From positions 31,895-95,894 of the forward strand of contig NZ_MIHA01000021.1 in NCBI RefSeq assembly GCF_001722335.1: 64,000 nucleotides of DNA, given 5' to 3'. The notes beneath the pieces are model-generated. The model ran no database searches. It was not told the origin of the DNA and worked only from the letters and a program-made list of their open reading frames with translations. The position numbers were made by a program, and so were the translations under genes. The stretch comes from Mycolicibacterium flavescens. Its GTDB lineage: Bacteria; Actinomycetota; Actinomycetes; Mycobacteriales; Mycobacteriaceae. Below, piece by piece: positions 9,521 through 16,927 of this stretch (within the stretch, counting starts at the first letter, position 1; the number at the start of each line of letters is the position of its first letter).

Positions 9521-10160
9521 GTCGCTCCATCCATCGGACGAGTAGGGAAGCCGCATAGCTGAGCACGAGGAACAGCACACCGGCGATGGTGATCGGCTCG
9601 ACGTAGCGGAACGCCCGCGAGCCGAGTTGGTTCGCCACGCCGACGATGTCGAGGACCCCGATCATCAACAGCAGCGGGGTCTCCTTGAGCATGGAGATCG
9701 TGTAGTTGCCGAGCGCGGGCAGCACCCGCGGCACGGCCTGGGGGAGGATCACCGCCGTCCAGGTCCGCACCCGCGGCAGGCTCAGCGCGACGGCGGCGTC
9801 CCACTGCCCCCGCGGGACCGCCTCGATGCCGGCGCGGTACACCTCGGCGGTGTAGGTGGCGTAGTGCAGACCCAGGGCGATCACCCCGGTGGTCAGCGGA
9901 TCGAACTGCACGCCGAAGTCGGGCAGCACGAAAAAGAAGAAGAAGATCTGAACCAGAAGCGGTGTGCTGCGGACGAACTCGACGAACCCCCAGGTCGCCG
10001 TGCGCACCAGCGTGAACCGCGAGCGGCGGAGCAGCGCGAGCACCAGGCCCAGCGCGTACGCCACCAGCGAACCGAGCACGGTGGCCACCAACGTGATACG
10101 CAGCCCGTTGATCGCGATGTCCGGGAACACGTCCCAGGCGTACTGCCAGTCCCAGACCAC
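9501..10160 (-). CDS. ehuD: ABC transporter permease, ectoine/amino acid type
   Basis: A 219-residue inner-membrane permease of the His/Glu/Gln family with about five helices and the cytoplasmic coupling (EAA-like) loop around EAVPRGQWDAAVALSLP. The GTG start is 2 bp after the upstream permease stop, implying translational coupling. With its neighbour it forms the heterodimeric channel of the importer. Confidence 0.8.
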   Translation of the reverse strand: MVWDWQYAWDVFPDIAINGLRITLVATVLGSLVAYALGLVLALLRRSRFTLVRTATWGFVEFVRSTPLLVQIFFFFFVLPDFGVQFDPLTTGVIALGLHYATYTAEVYRAGIEAVPRGQWDAAVALSLPRVRTWTAVILPQAVPRVLPALGNYTISMLKETPLLLMIGVLDIVGVANQLGSRAFRYVEPITIAGVLFLVLSYAASLLVRWMERRVRYAH

Positions 10161-10162
10161 GG

Positions 10163-10876
10163 TCAGCGCACCCCGCGGCCCAGCATCGACATCAGCCCGC
10201 GGCGCGGCTGCGGGGTACGCCCCACCATCGCGGCGGCGCGGCGCTCCAGCCACCGCATGGCGGCGGTGATGCACACCGCCAACGCCAGGTAGAACAGCAG
10301 CACGATGGTCCAGATGGTGGCGGCCTCGGAGATGAACCGGTCGATGAGGACTTCACGCGCCTGATAGGTCATCTCGTGCACGGTGATGATCGTCAGAAGC
10401 GAACTGCCCTTGAGTAGCTGGATGAACAGGTTGTTGAACGGCGGCACCATCTCCACCATCGCCTGCGGCAGGATCACCCGCATCATCCGCTGTCGCGGAC
10501 TCAGGCTCAGCGCGATGGCACCTTCGTACTGCGCCCGCGGCACCGACTGCACCGCGCCGCGCACGATCTCCGCTCCGTAGGCGCCGAAGTTCAGCCCCAG
10601 CACCGCGATACCGGCGGCCAACGGCACGATCTGGTAGCCGACGAGGACCGGCAGCACGAAGTAGATCCACATCAGCTGGACGACTTCCGATGTCCCGCGC
10701 CAGATCTCGACGTAAACCCGGGCCAGTGCACGCACCAGCCGCCACCGCGACAGCATCGCCAGCCCGGCCACGAACGACAGCACGGTGGCCAGCAGGATGC
10801 CGCCGACGGTCGCCTGGACCGTCAGAAGCAGTCCTTCGGAGATGGTCTCGACGAACAGCCCGACATTGTCGAACAT
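10163..10876 (-). CDS. ehuC: ABC transporter permease, ectoine/amino acid type
   Basis: A 237-residue permease paralogous to the next gene. N-terminal helices are followed by the coupling loop QSVPRAQYEGAIALSLSP and a C-terminal helix ending in a basic tail. It starts 9 bp after the binding-protein stop, within the same operon. The ribosome site is weak, suggesting coupling. Confidence 0.8.
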   Translation of the reverse strand: MFDNVGLFVETISEGLLLTVQATVGGILLATVLSFVAGLAMLSRWRLVRALARVYVEIWRGTSEVVQLMWIYFVLPVLVGYQIVPLAAGIAVLGLNFGAYGAEIVRGAVQSVPRAQYEGAIALSLSPRQRMMRVILPQAMVEMVPPFNNLFIQLLKGSSLLTIITVHEMTYQAREVLIDRFISEAATIWTIVLLFYLALAVCITAAMRWLERRAAAMVGRTPQPRRGLMSMLGRGVR

Positions 10877-10885
10877 CGGCTCGAC

Positions 10886-11785
10886 CTAGCTGGGCTCCGC
10901 CTCGCACAGTTGCTGGGTGGTCACGTCTTCGGGCGGCACGTTGTCCTCGGTGAAGCCGAACGGTTCGACAATGCGCAACCAGTCGCCGCTGGTGTGCAGA
11001 TCCTTGAGTTTGGCGTTGAACTCCTCGACCAGTTCGTCGTCGCCCTTGCGGAACACGAAGCCGCCGGCCTGGATCTGTTCCTTGCCGTCGACGACGGGCA
11101 CGAAGCCCTCGGTCACCTGAAGCGGCACCCCGGGATTGTCGGCGAGCATGCGGCGCAACGAGATATCGGTCAGGGCGCCGGCGTAGGCGCGGCCGTCCAG
11201 AAGTGCCTGCAGCATCTCCGGCTGCCCCTGGTACGGCTGGATGAGGTTGGCCGGGATGCCCAGTGACTGTGCGACGGCTTCCTCGACGGTGCCCGACAGC
11301 ACGGCCAGCGGCAGGCCCTTGGCCTTGATGTCGTCGAAGGTGTTGACGTTCTGCGGATTGCCTTGCGGCACGAGCATCGCGGTCGGGGTGACGTAGTCGA
11401 CGGCCGAGAACTGGGCGTTGGCACAGCGGTTCGGCAGGATCGCCATCCCGGCGGCCACCATGTCGTACTGGCCGGCGTTCAGTGCGGGGATGAGCTGGCT
11501 GAACTCGACCTGGGTGGCGTCGACGTTGTCGATGCCCATCGCGGCGAACACGGCCTTGGCGACCTCGGGCGCCTCGCCGGTGACCTCGCCGTTCTCGGTG
11601 TACCCGTAGGGCACCTCACCGGCGATTCCGATTTTCACGGTGCCGGCGTCGCGTAACCGTTGCAGCGTGCCGCCTTCGCCCGCCTCCGGCACTTGCGAAC
11701 ATCCCGCGAGTGTCGCCGCCCCGAGGGCGAGCGCCGCGGTCGTCGCACCGAACCTGATGAGTTTCCGTCGTATCCAGCTGGCCAT
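10886..11785 (-). CDS. ehuB: EhuB-like solute-binding lipoprotein
   Basis: A 299-residue periplasmic-type binding protein. Start ATG 11785 has AAAGGGA about 7 nt upstream. A signal peptide ends in lipobox LAGC (residues about 26-29). The SBP_bac_3 fold is clear. Segments such as VTGEAPEVAKAV, LIPALNAGQYDMVAAG, PNRC and the end IVEPFGF resemble ectoine/hydroxyectoine-binding EhuB proteins as I recall them. It heads the operon with the two permeases and the ATPase. Uptake of the compatible solute or its use as nutrient are both possible. Confidence 0.78.
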   Translation of the reverse strand: MASWIRRKLIRFGATTAALALGAATLAGCSQVPEAGEGGTLQRLRDAGTVKIGIAGEVPYGYTENGEVTGEAPEVAKAVFAAMGIDNVDATQVEFSQLIPALNAGQYDMVAAGMAILPNRCANAQFSAVDYVTPTAMLVPQGNPQNVNTFDDIKAKGLPLAVLSGTVEEAVAQSLGIPANLIQPYQGQPEMLQALLDGRAYAGALTDISLRRMLADNPGVPLQVTEGFVPVVDGKEQIQAGGFVFRKGDDELVEEFNAKLKDLHTSGDWLRIVEPFGFTEDNVPPEDVTTQQLCEAEPS

Positions 11786-11949
11786 GACCAATCCCTTTTC
11801 GTATCCACGTGTTCGCACAGATGACAGCGTCGGTGTACTGAACGTATGTGTAATGCGCGATCGGGTCAAAGGTCCGGCAGCAACTGGCACGTCGCGGACG
11901 CCGTTTTGTGACAGGGTGATACGCGCCAGTCGAGAGGGAACCGTCAACA

Positions 11950-13260
11950 GTGAGGCCGCAGCCGCCGTCCGAGCCCATGCAGGGCGCGGTGCTGGTCTGC
12001 GTGACCGCGATGGCCGCCGGCGTCGTCATCGGTTTCGTCGGCGGCGCGTTCCGCTGGTGCCTGCAGAAGGCGGAGGTGCTGCGGATCGACTTCGTCGACT
12101 GGACTCACCGTCTGGCGGGCCCGGGTTGGCTGCTTCCCATCGCCGCGGCCGCTGCAGGCGCGACGCTCGCCGCGCTGGTCGTGCGCTGGATGCCGCTCGC
12201 GGCGGGCAGCGGTATCCAGCATGTGGAGGCGGTGTTCAAGGGTCACGCGCGTTCACCGCAATTTCGGTTGTTGCCCGCCAAGTTCGTCGGGGGAGTACTG
12301 GCGATCGGCTCCGGGTTGGTGCTGGGCCGCGAGGGGCCGACCGTGCACATGGGCGCGGCGATCGGCGCGGAGGCCGCGCGCCGGGCCCGCGTCCCGGACT
12401 CCGATGCGAGGATGCTCCAGTCGGCGCTCGGCGGTGCCGGGCTCGCGGTCGCGTTCAACGCGCCGATCGGCGGCGCCCTGTTCACGCTGGAGGAGGTCGC
12501 CAAGTCATTCCGGCTGTTGACCGTGCTGGCGACGATCCTGGCGACCGCCACCGCTGTCGGGTGCTCGCGGCTCGTCATCGGTGACCAACCGGACTTCGAT
12601 GTCGCGGCCCTCGAGTCGCCCTCGCTGTCCTGGCTTCCGTTGTTCATCGTGTTCGGTCTGCTGACCGGCGTGCTCGGGGTGCTCTACAACCGCGTCGTCC
12701 TCGGGTTCCTGGACCGCGTCGGCGCAGTGCGCCGCGTGCCGACCATCGTGAAGGCCGCCGTGATCGGCGCGATCATCGGGTTCGTGGCCTTCGTCGACCC
12801 GCTCGCCGTGGGTGGCGGTGACACCCTGACCCAGATGCTGCTCGGCGGGGACAGCCTGGTGCTTCCGGTGGTGGCGGGGTTGCTTGTGCTGCGGTTCTTC
12901 GCCGGGCCGCTGTCGTATGCCGCCGCGGTGCCGGGCGGCCTGTTCGCGCCGCTGCTGGCGCTGGGCACGCTGTGGGGGGTGTTGTTCGTCGGCGGGTTCG
13001 ACGCGGTGTGGCCGGGCAGCGCATCGTCTCTGGCGCTGCCGATGGCGATCGTAGGGATGGCGGCGTTCTTCGCGGCGACGGTCCGCGCGCCGCTCACCGC
13101 GCTGGTGTTGGTGATCGAGATGACCGCGACGACGACGGTGGCCGTGCCGATGCTCGGCGGTGTCGCCGCCGCGGTCCTGGTCGCCGAACTGCTGAGGGCC
13201 CCGCCGATCTACGACAGCCTGCGCGAACGCATGGCCACCGACCGCGACGGTGCGGCGTGA
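11950..13260 (+). CDS. ClC-family chloride channel/H+ antiporter
   Basis: A 436-residue polytopic membrane protein of the ClC family. It has the anion-filter motifs GSGIQ (near 79), GREGP with the gating glutamate (near 120) and GGLFAP (near 325). A glutamate in FTLEEV is where the internal proton glutamate sits in ClC-ec1, which favours Cl-/H+ exchange over a channel. GTG start with AGAGGGA upstream; ATG 11977 is an alternative. It is divergent from ehuB across 164 bp and convergent, 7 bp apart, with the SRPBCC gene. Confidence 0.85.
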   Translation: MRPQPPSEPMQGAVLVCVTAMAAGVVIGFVGGAFRWCLQKAEVLRIDFVDWTHRLAGPGWLLPIAAAAAGATLAALVVRWMPLAAGSGIQHVEAVFKGHARSPQFRLLPAKFVGGVLAIGSGLVLGREGPTVHMGAAIGAEAARRARVPDSDARMLQSALGGAGLAVAFNAPIGGALFTLEEVAKSFRLLTVLATILATATAVGCSRLVIGDQPDFDVAALESPSLSWLPLFIVFGLLTGVLGVLYNRVVLGFLDRVGAVRRVPTIVKAAVIGAIIGFVAFVDPLAVGGGDTLTQMLLGGDSLVLPVVAGLLVLRFFAGPLSYAAAVPGGLFAPLLALGTLWGVLFVGGFDAVWPGSASSLALPMAIVGMAAFFAATVRAPLTALVLVIEMTATTTVAVPMLGGVAAAVLVAELLRAPPIYDSLRERMATDRDGAA

Positions 13261-13267
13261 GCGCGTG

Positions 13268-13762
13268 TCACCGTGCCGACAGGAGCTTTTCGAGCTTGTC
13301 CAGCGAGGCCTTGTAACCCCACTTCATGCCGAACGCGGCCATCTTCGCCTTCGCGCCGATGTTGGTGATCGTGATCTGCAACTGCACGACGGTCTTGCCG
13401 TCGCGCTCGGTCAGCGTGATGTCGTTGACATGCTCGATCGTCGAACCGTCCTCCTCGCCCTCGGTCCACGATCGGGCGTCGTAGGTCAACCGCACACCGT
13501 TCTCGATGTGGGTGAACGTGCCGGCCATCGGCCAGCGGGTGCCCTGGTACTTGCCCATCTCCTGGCCGGCCTCCATGACGAGGTAGATCCGGCCGCCGAC
13601 CGTGAGGTCGACCTCGCATTCGGGGATGAACGTCTTTTCCGGACCCCACCACTGGCGCAACATCTCCGGGTCTGTCCACGCCTGCCACACCGTCGCAATC
13701 GGGGCGGGGTACGCGCGTTCGAAGTTCAGGGTCTTGGTCTTCTTGAACAGCTGCAAGATCAT
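13268..13762 (-). CDS. SRPBCC/AHSA1-domain protein
   Basis: A 164-residue START/AHSA1-like protein with the WQAWTDPEMLRQWWGP helix-grip motif near residue 30 and a C-terminal amphipathic helix. The internal ATG 13762 is preferred because GAGGA lies just upstream and the family begins here. The frame stays open to GTG 13828, which overlaps the ArsR stop and adds 22 non-conserved residues. It forms an ArsR-SRPBCC pair, a common actinobacterial arrangement in which the repressor controls the pair. Ligand unknown. Confidence 0.8.
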   Translation of the reverse strand: MILQLFKKTKTLNFERAYPAPIATVWQAWTDPEMLRQWWGPEKTFIPECEVDLTVGGRIYLVMEAGQEMGKYQGTRWPMAGTFTHIENGVRLTYDARSWTEGEEDGSTIEHVNDITLTERDGKTVVQLQITITNIGAKAKMAAFGMKWGYKASLDKLEKLLSAR

Positions 13763-13814
13763 GGTGTCCTCGGTTTCGGTTGTGGACGTGTGATTGCGTT
13801 GTGCGACAGAGCGT

Positions 13815-14138
13815 TCAGGGTTTGTCACGCTCGGTCATCGACTCCAGGAAGTCGCCGAGCGAGTCGAGCCGCGACTCCCACAGCTGGGCGAACGACTCGG
13901 CCCATCGACCGATCTCCTCGAACGGCGCCGCCTCGAGACGGTAGATCCGCTGCCTGGCCAAGGCCTCACCGGTGACGATGCCCGAATCACCCAACACGCG
14001 AAGGTGTTTGCTGACCTGTGGCTGGCGGATCTCGAGTCTCTCGGCGATCTCACCCACGGAAAGCGGTCCTGCGCGCAGCAATTCGACGATCTTGAGACGA
14101 CTTGGCTCGGCCAGCGCGCCGAAGGTCGTCGACTGCAT
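13815..14138 (-). CDS. ArsR-family transcriptional regulator
   Basis: A 107-residue winged-helix repressor: LAEPSRLKIVELL, LSVGEIAERL and recognition helix QPQVSKHLRVL. It lacks the classical ELCVCDL metal-binding box, so it may not be metal-sensing; ArsR proteins paired with SRPBCC genes are often of this kind. A TAGCTT -10 box lies 6 nt before the ATG, suggesting a leaderless message. First gene of the pair with the SRPBCC protein. Confidence 0.85.
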   Translation of the reverse strand: MQSTTFGALAEPSRLKIVELLRAGPLSVGEIAERLEIRQPQVSKHLRVLGDSGIVTGEALARQRIYRLEAAPFEEIGRWAESFAQLWESRLDSLGDFLESMTERDKP

Positions 14139-14144
14139 GACACG

Positions 14145-14150
14145 AAGCTA
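14145..14150 (-). promoter_or_regulatory. -10 box of a leaderless ArsR message
   Basis: TAGCTT (mycobacterial TANNNT) ends 6 nt before the ATG at 14138, so transcription would begin at or beside the start codon. No Shine-Dalgarno sequence was seen. Confidence 0.45.
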
Positions 14151-14193
14151 ACCGCCACGACATATTCCTGTCAAGGAATACGTCGTGCAGTGC

Positions 14194-14856
14194 TCAGTCG
14201 TTGGATCGCGACCTGCCCAGACGCCACTTGGTCTTCTTCGGCGTCTGGTATGCGTCGTGCTTCCAGGCGTCCCACATCACTTCGTTCTCCGCCTGCACCG
14301 GGCTGTTCGTCACGTTCCATCCCAGGCGTTCGGCTTCGCCTGTGCACCAACGGATCAGCGAACCGTCGGCGCCGATCTCCTCGGCCAGCGCGACCCGCTC
14401 CTCGGTGCCGAGGCCGTCGCTGAACGCCTGCATCGCGTTCTTGAGGCGCCAGTAGGGGACCGCGCCGTCGAACTGGCGGCACAGCTCGAGCAGCTCCCGG
14501 CGGGCGCGATCGAGGAAAGCCGCCCCCTCCCCGTCTGCTTGTGCCTCGATCTCCGCGGTGACGCGGGGCTGGGGGACGTCGTCGGCGGCGACCTCCGGTT
14601 CACGGCGCGAAGCGCGCAGCTCCTCGAGCTCGGCCACCGCGGACAACGCGGTCTCCCGCCACCACGCGACGTGATATTCGAGCAGCATGGCCTCGCAGTC
14701 GGGGCATACCCTGTCCGGTGAGCGGCCGGAATCGAGGCGCGTCGGGCGCTGCAGCGCCCGCCCGCACAGCGCGTGATCGTCGCGCCGGTTCAGGTAGTCC
14801 CCGTGGTGCACCACCGAAGCGGAAGCTTCCTGCAGGTAGCTGTGGGGCGGTTCCAC
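14194..14856 (-). CDS. conserved hypothetical protein with CxxC motif
   Basis: A 220-residue protein I do not recognise. The N-terminal third has a CGRAL segment and a CPDC pair (about 31 and 51-54) that could bind zinc, followed by a charged helical region. The C-terminal half contains a Trp-rich segment (WNVTNSPV..VMWDAWKHD). GTG start with TACTTT 7 nt upstream and no ribosome site, consistent with a leaderless mRNA. It is divergent from sodC. No enzyme motif seen. Confidence 0.6.
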   Translation of the reverse strand: MEPPHSYLQEASASVVHHGDYLNRRDDHALCGRALQRPTRLDSGRSPDRVCPDCEAMLLEYHVAWWRETALSAVAELEELRASRREPEVAADDVPQPRVTAEIEAQADGEGAAFLDRARRELLELCRQFDGAVPYWRLKNAMQAFSDGLGTEERVALAEEIGADGSLIRWCTGEAERLGWNVTNSPVQAENEVMWDAWKHDAYQTPKKTKWRLGRSRSND

Positions 14857-14863
14857 ACCAGCA

Positions 14864-14869
14864 AAAGTA
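14864..14869 (-). promoter_or_regulatory. -10 box of a leaderless message
   Basis: TACTTT lies 7 nt before the GTG at 14856, the spacing expected when the first transcribed base is the start codon. Confidence 0.4.
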
Positions 14870-14971
14870 GTCCAACCGCTTTGACTGAGCTGTCAGTTTT
14901 TGCAAACGGCCGGAGTCTCAAGTTATTTCGCCGCCCCGCAACGGGGCCGGATCGGCGACGGGCCCCGCGGG

Positions 14972-14997
14972 GTTTGTCCCCGTCGGGGTAGGGGTAG
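14972..14997 (+). promoter_or_regulatory. possible SigF-type promoter before sodC
   Basis: GTTT (14972-14975), 16 nt, then GGGTAG (14992-14997) resembles the mycobacterial SigF pattern GTTT-N15-17-GGGTA. It would place the start site within a few nt of the sodC ATG. The stretch is G-rich and partly palindromic, so chance similarity is possible. Confidence 0.35.
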
Positions 14998-15006
14998 GAG
15001 CACGGC

Positions 15007-15803
15007 ATGAACAGGCATGCCATCGTCGCCATCGCCGCCCTCGCAACACCGGCCGTCGTCCTGAGCGGATGCGCCAACGAGTCGTCGGACACCGAAGCGA
15101 CCACCACGACAAGCGCCGAGTCCGGCGCGCAAGCGCTGACCACCGAGCTCAAGACCGCCGACGGCACCTCCGTCGCCAATGCGACCATCGACTTCACCGA
15201 CGGCTATGCGACCGTGACCGTCGAGACCACGGGGCCCGGCGCCCTGTCTCCGGGCTTCCACGGTCTGCACCTGCACACGTTCGGCCGGTGTGAGCCGAAC
15301 TCGACCGCTCCCGATGGCGGACCCGCCGGCGACTTCAACTCGGCGGGCGGGCATCTGCAGGCCCCCGGGCAGACCGGTATGCCCGCCAGCGGAGACCTTC
15401 CCCGCTGCTGGTGCGCTCCGACGGTGCCGGCCGGCTCGTCGCGACCAGCGACGCGTTCACCGAGGACCAACTCACCGGCCCGGACGGATCGTCGATCATC
15501 CTGCACGAGGGCGCCGACCTGCCCGGCGCCACCAAGGGGGCCGACGTCAAGCTGGCCTGCGGTGTGATCAGCCCCGCCAGTGCGACTGCCTCGGTTTCGA
15601 CCGTCACCTCCACATCGGTGGTCACGACGACCGCCGTCGCGCCCCCGCCGCCCGCCACCGTGACCGAAACACCGCCGCCGACATCGCCGTCGCCGACGAC
15701 AACGACGGTCAGCCCGCCGACCGAGACCAGCACCGTCACCGAGACGACGGTGACCACCACTGCGGTGCCGAGCCCGACTTCGGAGAACCCGCCTACGCCG
15801 TGA
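15007..15803 (+). pseudogene. sodC: sodC, Cu-type superoxide dismutase lipoprotein, frameshifted
   Basis: Codons 1-132 read as a SodC lipoprotein: signal peptide with lipobox LSGC (Cys22), copper ligands in GLHLH and GGH, and PASGDLP. At the C-run 15400-15403 the frame then breaks. The second half ([16 protein letters not shown]..., IILHEGAD with the last copper His, LACGVI) continues in the +2 frame. One extra C would restore an alignment of the same length as mycobacterial SodC, so this is a 1-base deletion or a sequencing error. The histidine in PGHTG, a zinc-site position, is Gln here. After the SOD fold there is an unusual tail of about 75 Thr/Pro/Ser/Val residues. Confidence 0.75.
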
Positions 15804-15807
15804 CGGC

Positions 15808-15942
15808 TCAGGTCACCGGCTCGAAGGTGAAGTGCCGCCACTCCAGCTCGTAGTTCTGCAGGCCGTGGCGTTCGAGGCCGTCCTCGAGTAGCAGCCGGTT
15901 CCTGCGCTGCTCGCCCTGGACCCGGGGATCGAGGGAGACCGT
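15808..15942 (-). pseudogene. C-terminal remnant of a VanX/DdpX-type D-Ala-D-Ala dipeptidase
   Basis: The last 44 residues of a minus-strand frame (RNRLLLEDGLERHGL then NYELEWRHFTFEP) match the C-terminus of M15-family D-alanyl-D-alanine dipeptidases. There the EWWH(Y/F) motif supplies the catalytic Glu and a zinc His; here the second Trp is Arg. No upstream part of the enzyme could be found, so it is a decayed fragment. It ends 4 bp from the convergent sodC stop. Confidence 0.5.
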
Positions 15943-16927
15943 CCCGCTGTGCGTACGACACCGACCCCGACAACGCTGAGTGCGAGTCGTCTCGGCATTT
16001 CGGTATTCAACCCGCAGCGCACAGGAGCACCGCAATACGGGCGCATCCCCGCCGACATTCTGCGTTCATTTACCGATCGGCCGCGGCGTGACAAATATGT
16101 CAAAACCCGGGCCTCGGTCCGATTTATGCGCACGTCGGAATATGGCCGTCGCAATGGCGTATAGGGCGCTCGGCCAAGTTTGCTCAGCGGTTCCGACTTC
16201 AGGCTCCGGATCTGTCCCAGCAACCGCCGTCAAGTCGGAATTCCCCCGGTGCAAGTCCAGAGGCGATACCCCTGGCGAGTCGGTCTCAAACCCACCTCAG
16301 GGGAACTTGTTCGCCACATCGGAAGCCGGCCGGGTGCGCATTTCGGCGGACACCGAATCACGCACGCAGCGATGACCGGGCCGCCGGAGCGCTTCTCTGG
16401 GCGAAGCGCTCGGAACCGCCGCGCCGACGACGTGCGAGCGGCCGTGTCCCGGTACGTCGACAGGGCCGATCCCACGCTCTACCAGCGAATTCCGGGTGGC
16501 CCCTCGCTGGGGCGGGATCGCGGCGTTATCGCACCGCAATGGGCTCGTGACCAGACGACCTCCGTCGTCCGTCACTTTCAGCGAACCCGCCCGAGGGAAT
16601 GGAGGTAGGAAATTCAGCACGGTCGAAGTTTGGGCTGAAATGGTCATACAACGGCGCGTATGTATCTGTCTCAGCAAAGCCGGATGGTTTGCGTTCCCGG
16701 AGGCCGAGTCCCGATTGTCTGATGCGTCCGGAAGCCGATCTTGTGCCGGCGTTGTCACCCATTCTGCACCGCGCCGGCCGTCTCAGCTAACTTCGCCGCG
16801 CGGCGTTGCCGAAAGCGGGCGTCTTACGCGCTAGACAATTTGCGATGCATCAGTGGCAATGCATTTCTTCCTTTGCCTTGGCGTGGTAATTTCTTTGCTG
16901 TCTCAACAGCCCTATGAGGGGGATCAC
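15943..16927. other. 985-bp gene-free, compositionally atypical region
   Basis: No supported gene. The stretch is less GC-rich than its neighbours and several short frames in different phases have no recognisable motif; it looks like decayed DNA plus the long leader of the repeat protein at 16928. Around 16239-16300 there is a cobalamin-riboswitch-like string (CCGGTGCAAGTCC followed by ACCCC), but no B12 box was found. Confidence 0.4.

Noticed and set aside
16180..16834. Several short overlapping frames in both directions
   Set aside because: No ribosome sites, no recognisable motifs, and odd composition; treated as non-coding.
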